From Candidatus Pullichristensenella avicola (GTDB taxonomy: Bacteria > Bacillota > Clostridia > Christensenellales > Aristaeellaceae), in NCBI GenBank assembly GCA_018711655.1, contig DVIA01000012.1, forward strand, positions 1 through 64,000: DNA of 64,000 bases, given 5' to 3'. Of this stretch, positions 61,978-64,000 are shown in pieces (position 1 is the stretch's first letter; each line of letters begins with the position of its first letter). A program made the position numbers and the translations under genes. A model generated the notes under the pieces. The model was given only the letters and a program-made list of their open reading frames with translations. It was not told the origin of the DNA and searched no databases.

Positions 61978-63686
61978 GCCCAATGAGAAAAGACGCGATT
62001 CTGCACCTGCCCATGTCCGAATACTGCCACGCGATCGGTGAAAAGCGCATCGTCTTTCGCCTGCGCGCCGCGCGCGGCGATCTGGCGGCCTGCACGCTTT
62101 ATTATGGCGACACCGCCTGCCGCAAAACGCCCATAGACTTTTTCCCCGCGCCGATGCGCGTCGTCCAGCAGGACGAATGGCACGACTGGTGGGAGGTGGA
62201 GATGGACAGCCCTTTCCACCGCCTGCACTATTATTTCGAACTCTTTGATGGGCAGGAAACATGCCTGTTTTACGGCGACGTCTTCACAGACCACCTCGTG
62301 GACGATCGCTCGGAGTACTTCAAGCTGCCCTTTGACCACCGCGCCGACCGCGCCGTGGTGCCGGCGTGGACGGTCGACGCCGTGGTGTACAACATCTTCC
62401 CGGACAGCTTTGCCACCGGCCATCGCTCCATCAGCGGCAGGCCCACGCGCGTGTGCGGCTGCGAGGGGCTGCGAGGCGGCACGCTGCGCGGCGTTCGGGA
62501 AAATCTCGATTACCTTGAGCAGCTGGGCATGAACTGCCTGTACCTGAACCCCATCTTCGTCGCCGGGGCCTATCACAAATACGACACGCTCGACTACTTC
62601 CACGTCGACCCGGCGCTGGGTACGGACGACGACCTGCGCGCGCTGGTAGAGGCCTGCCATGCCCGCGACATGCGCGTGATGCTCGACGGCGTGTTCAACC
62701 ACTGTTCGTGGCGCTTTTTCGCCTTTGAGGACGTCGTGCGCCGCGGCGCCGCCTCGCCGTACCGCGACTGGTTTTACCATCTGGAATTCCCCGTCGTGCG
62801 CCCGGAGAGCGGCGAGCCGATCCCCGGCTACGAGTGTTTCGGCTATGAGCGCACCATGCCCAAGCTCGATACCGCCAACGCGCAGGTGCGAGAATACCTC
62901 TGCCGCGTCGGGGAGCACTGGGTGCGCGCCTTTGACATCGACGGCTGGCGGCTGGACGTCGCCAGCGAGATCGACGATGGCTTCTGGCGCGAGTTTCGCC
63001 GCCGCGTCAAGGCGGTCAAGCCCGATTGCCTGCTGGTGGGCGAAGTTTGGGAGACCGCCCGGCACTGGCTGAACGGCGATATGTTCGATTCGACGATGAA
63101 CTACGACTTCCGCAAACACGCCCGTCGCTTTTTCGCCGAGGAGAGCATCGACGCCCGCGCCTTTGCCGGCAGATGCGGGGACATGCTGATGCGCTATCGC
63201 AAGCAGATGATCCCGGCGCAGCTCAACCTGCTCGACAGCCATGATGTCAGCCGCTTTTTGTCGCTGTGCGGGGGCGATGTGCGGCGCTATCGGCTGGCGG
63301 CGCTGTTCCAGCTCACCTTTCCGGGAATGCCCTCGATCTTCTACGGCGACGAACTGGGCGCGATGGGCGTGCGCGAGGAGGAATACCGCCGCGCAATGCC
63401 CTGGGCGGACGGCGATGTGGCGCTTTGGGACTTTTTCCGCCGTGCCATCGCGCTGCGGCGCGCGCACGCGGCCCTGCGCGGCGGCAGTTTCCGCGTTTTG
63501 CGCGCCGAATCCGGGGAGCGGTTGCTCGTCTATGCCCGGGAACACGGCGGGGAGCGGCTCACGGTTGCCATCAACGCCGGAGAAGAAAGCGTCCAGCTGC
63601 CGGAAGCGCCTGCGAACGTCCTCTGGGGCGAGGGGCTCGAGGACGCGGCACTGGCGGCGTATTCCTTTGTCATGTATGTCGGTTGA
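61974..63686 (+). CDS. GH13 alpha-amylase family enzyme (neopullulanase/cyclomaltodextrinase-like)
   Basis: A 570-aa cytosolic enzyme without signal peptide. The N-terminal ~110 residues form a beta domain like that of GH13_20 enzymes. The barrel holds nucleophile Asp in GWRLDVASEID, acid/base Glu in LLVGEVWE and Asp in LLDSHDVSR; VMLDGVFNH is region I. It would hydrolyse imported maltodextrins or cyclodextrins. ATG 61974 overlaps the malG stop, so it is coupled to uptake. Confidence 0.9.
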   Translation: MSPMRKDAILHLPMSEYCHAIGEKRIVFRLRAARGDLAACTLYYGDTACRKTPIDFFPAPMRVVQQDEWHDWWEVEMDSPFHRLHYYFELFDGQETCLFYGDVFTDHLVDDRSEYFKLPFDHRADRAVVPAWTVDAVVYNIFPDSFATGHRSISGRPTRVCGCEGLRGGTLRGVRENLDYLEQLGMNCLYLNPIFVAGAYHKYDTLDYFHVDPALGTDDDLRALVEACHARDMRVMLDGVFNHCSWRFFAFEDVVRRGAASPYRDWFYHLEFPVVRPESGEPIPGYECFGYERTMPKLDTANAQVREYLCRVGEHWVRAFDIDGWRLDVASEIDDGFWREFRRRVKAVKPDCLLVGEVWETARHWLNGDMFDSTMNYDFRKHARRFFAEESIDARAFAGRCGDMLMRYRKQMIPAQLNLLDSHDVSRFLSLCGGDVRRYRLAALFQLTFPGMPSIFYGDELGAMGVREEEYRRAMPWADGDVALWDFFRRAIALRRAHAALRGGSFRVLRAESGERLLVYAREHGGERLTVAINAGEESVQLPEAPANVLWGEGLEDAALAAYSFVMYVG

Positions 63687-63712
63687 AGCACGTATCGCAA
63701 ACGTGGTATAAT
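63683..63712 (+). promoter_or_regulatory. Promoter of the LacI-family regulator gene
   Basis: TTGAAG (63683-63688), 18-bp spacer, TATAAT (63707-63712), overlapping the end of the GH13 gene. Confidence 0.75.
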
Positions 63713-63732
63713 GGCGCAAAGGAGGGGTGCGC

Positions 63733-64000
63733 ATGGCCGTGACCATCCGCGATGTGGCAAAGGCGGCGGGGACGTCCATCTCCACCGTTTCCAAGGTCAT
63801 CAACCGCCATTATTCCATCTCCGAGGCGACCGCCGAGCGCGTGCGGCAGGTGATGGAAGAAATGAACTATCACCCGATGGCCAGCGCCCAGAGTTTTGCC
63901 AGCGGCATGACCCGTAAGGTGGCGTTTCTCGCGGCGCTGCAGCGCGACGTGGCCTTTGACAACCCGCATATGTTCGAAATGCTGTGCGGGCTGGAAGAAG
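63733..64000 (+). CDS. LacI-family transcriptional regulator, N-terminal part
   Basis: The first 89 residues of a regulator that runs off the window. Residues 1-60 (VTIRDVAKAAGTSISTVSKVINRHYSISEATAERVRQVMEEMNYHPM) are a classical LacI helix-turn-helix and hinge; the ligand domain starts with KVAFLAAL. ATG 63733 follows AAAGGAGGGG. It likely controls the upstream maltodextrin genes. Confidence 0.93.
   Translation, partial: MAVTIRDVAKAAGTSISTVSKVINRHYSISEATAERVRQVMEEMNYHPMASAQSFASGMTRKVAFLAALQRDVAFDNPHMFEMLCGLEE

Overview
The window is one continuous piece of a GC-rich bacterial chromosome. Gene content points to an anaerobic, probably fermentative Gram-positive of class Clostridia (Bacillota). 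The signs are a Bacillus-type PurR, the GlgC/GlgD pair typical of Firmicutes, a FeoB-associated Cys-rich small protein, sensory and group B-like [FeFe] hydrogenases, Flx/Hdr electron-bifurcation genes, a Tn916-type integrase, strong Shine-Dalgarno sequences and TTGACA/TATAAT promoters. A high-GC gut lineage such as the Christensenellales would fit, but no rRNA is present, so the taxon is inference. I found no tRNA, rRNA or CRISPR array.

Layout, left to right. 1-1170: non-coding, with degenerate tandem repeats of about 60 bp. 1171-5673 (minus): regulator-potABCD polyamine transport operon. 6200-9950: ferrous iron uptake operon feoA-feoA-feoB-small Cys-rich protein-DtxR-like regulator, behind DtxR-like operators. 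10037-13064: lysine riboswitch and a polar amino acid ABC transporter. 13365-24555: LDH-fold dehydrogenase with a malate-type specificity residue, fumarase, then hdrBCA-flxDCBA and a two-subunit soluble fumarate reductase. 25125-30060: a CrtO-like membrane protein, a secreted protein, and a minus-strand regulator/acyl-CoA synthetase/aminotransferase operon. 30299-38418: murC, purR, three tandem M42 peptidases, upp with an attenuator-like leader, a GNAT and rsmA. 39146-43184: glgC-glgD-glgA. 43390-48103: a hydrogenase-based H2-sensing module. 48117-52014: a repeat array, a structured leader RNA and two secreted proteins, one with three Ltp repeats. 52511-56880: an orphan tRNA-binding domain next to a small integrated element. 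57058-64000: an internally deleted AAA-ATPase-like gene, then a starch/maltodextrin locus (triple CBM26-like protein, ABC transporter, GH13 enzyme, LacI regulator).

The most interesting locus is 13365-24555. Read as a pathway it would run oxaloacetate to malate to fumarate to succinate. The terminal reductase has no membrane anchor, and its genes lie directly behind NADH-linked FlxABCD and flavin-bifurcating HdrABC. My inference is a cytosolic, NADH-dependent, electron-bifurcating fumarate reductase that would also produce reduced ferredoxin. The hydrogenase module at 43390-48103 could both consume reduced ferredoxin and sense H2 through a PAS-linked hydrogenase and a PP2C-type phosphatase. 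Glycogen synthesis and the maltodextrin locus would supply the carbon.

A second theme is the spacers. Several long intergenic regions carry degenerate or clean tandem arrays with a period near 60-65 bp, and at least three of them share a GGGGA...ACTTGC-like core. This looks like a dispersed repeat family of unknown function.
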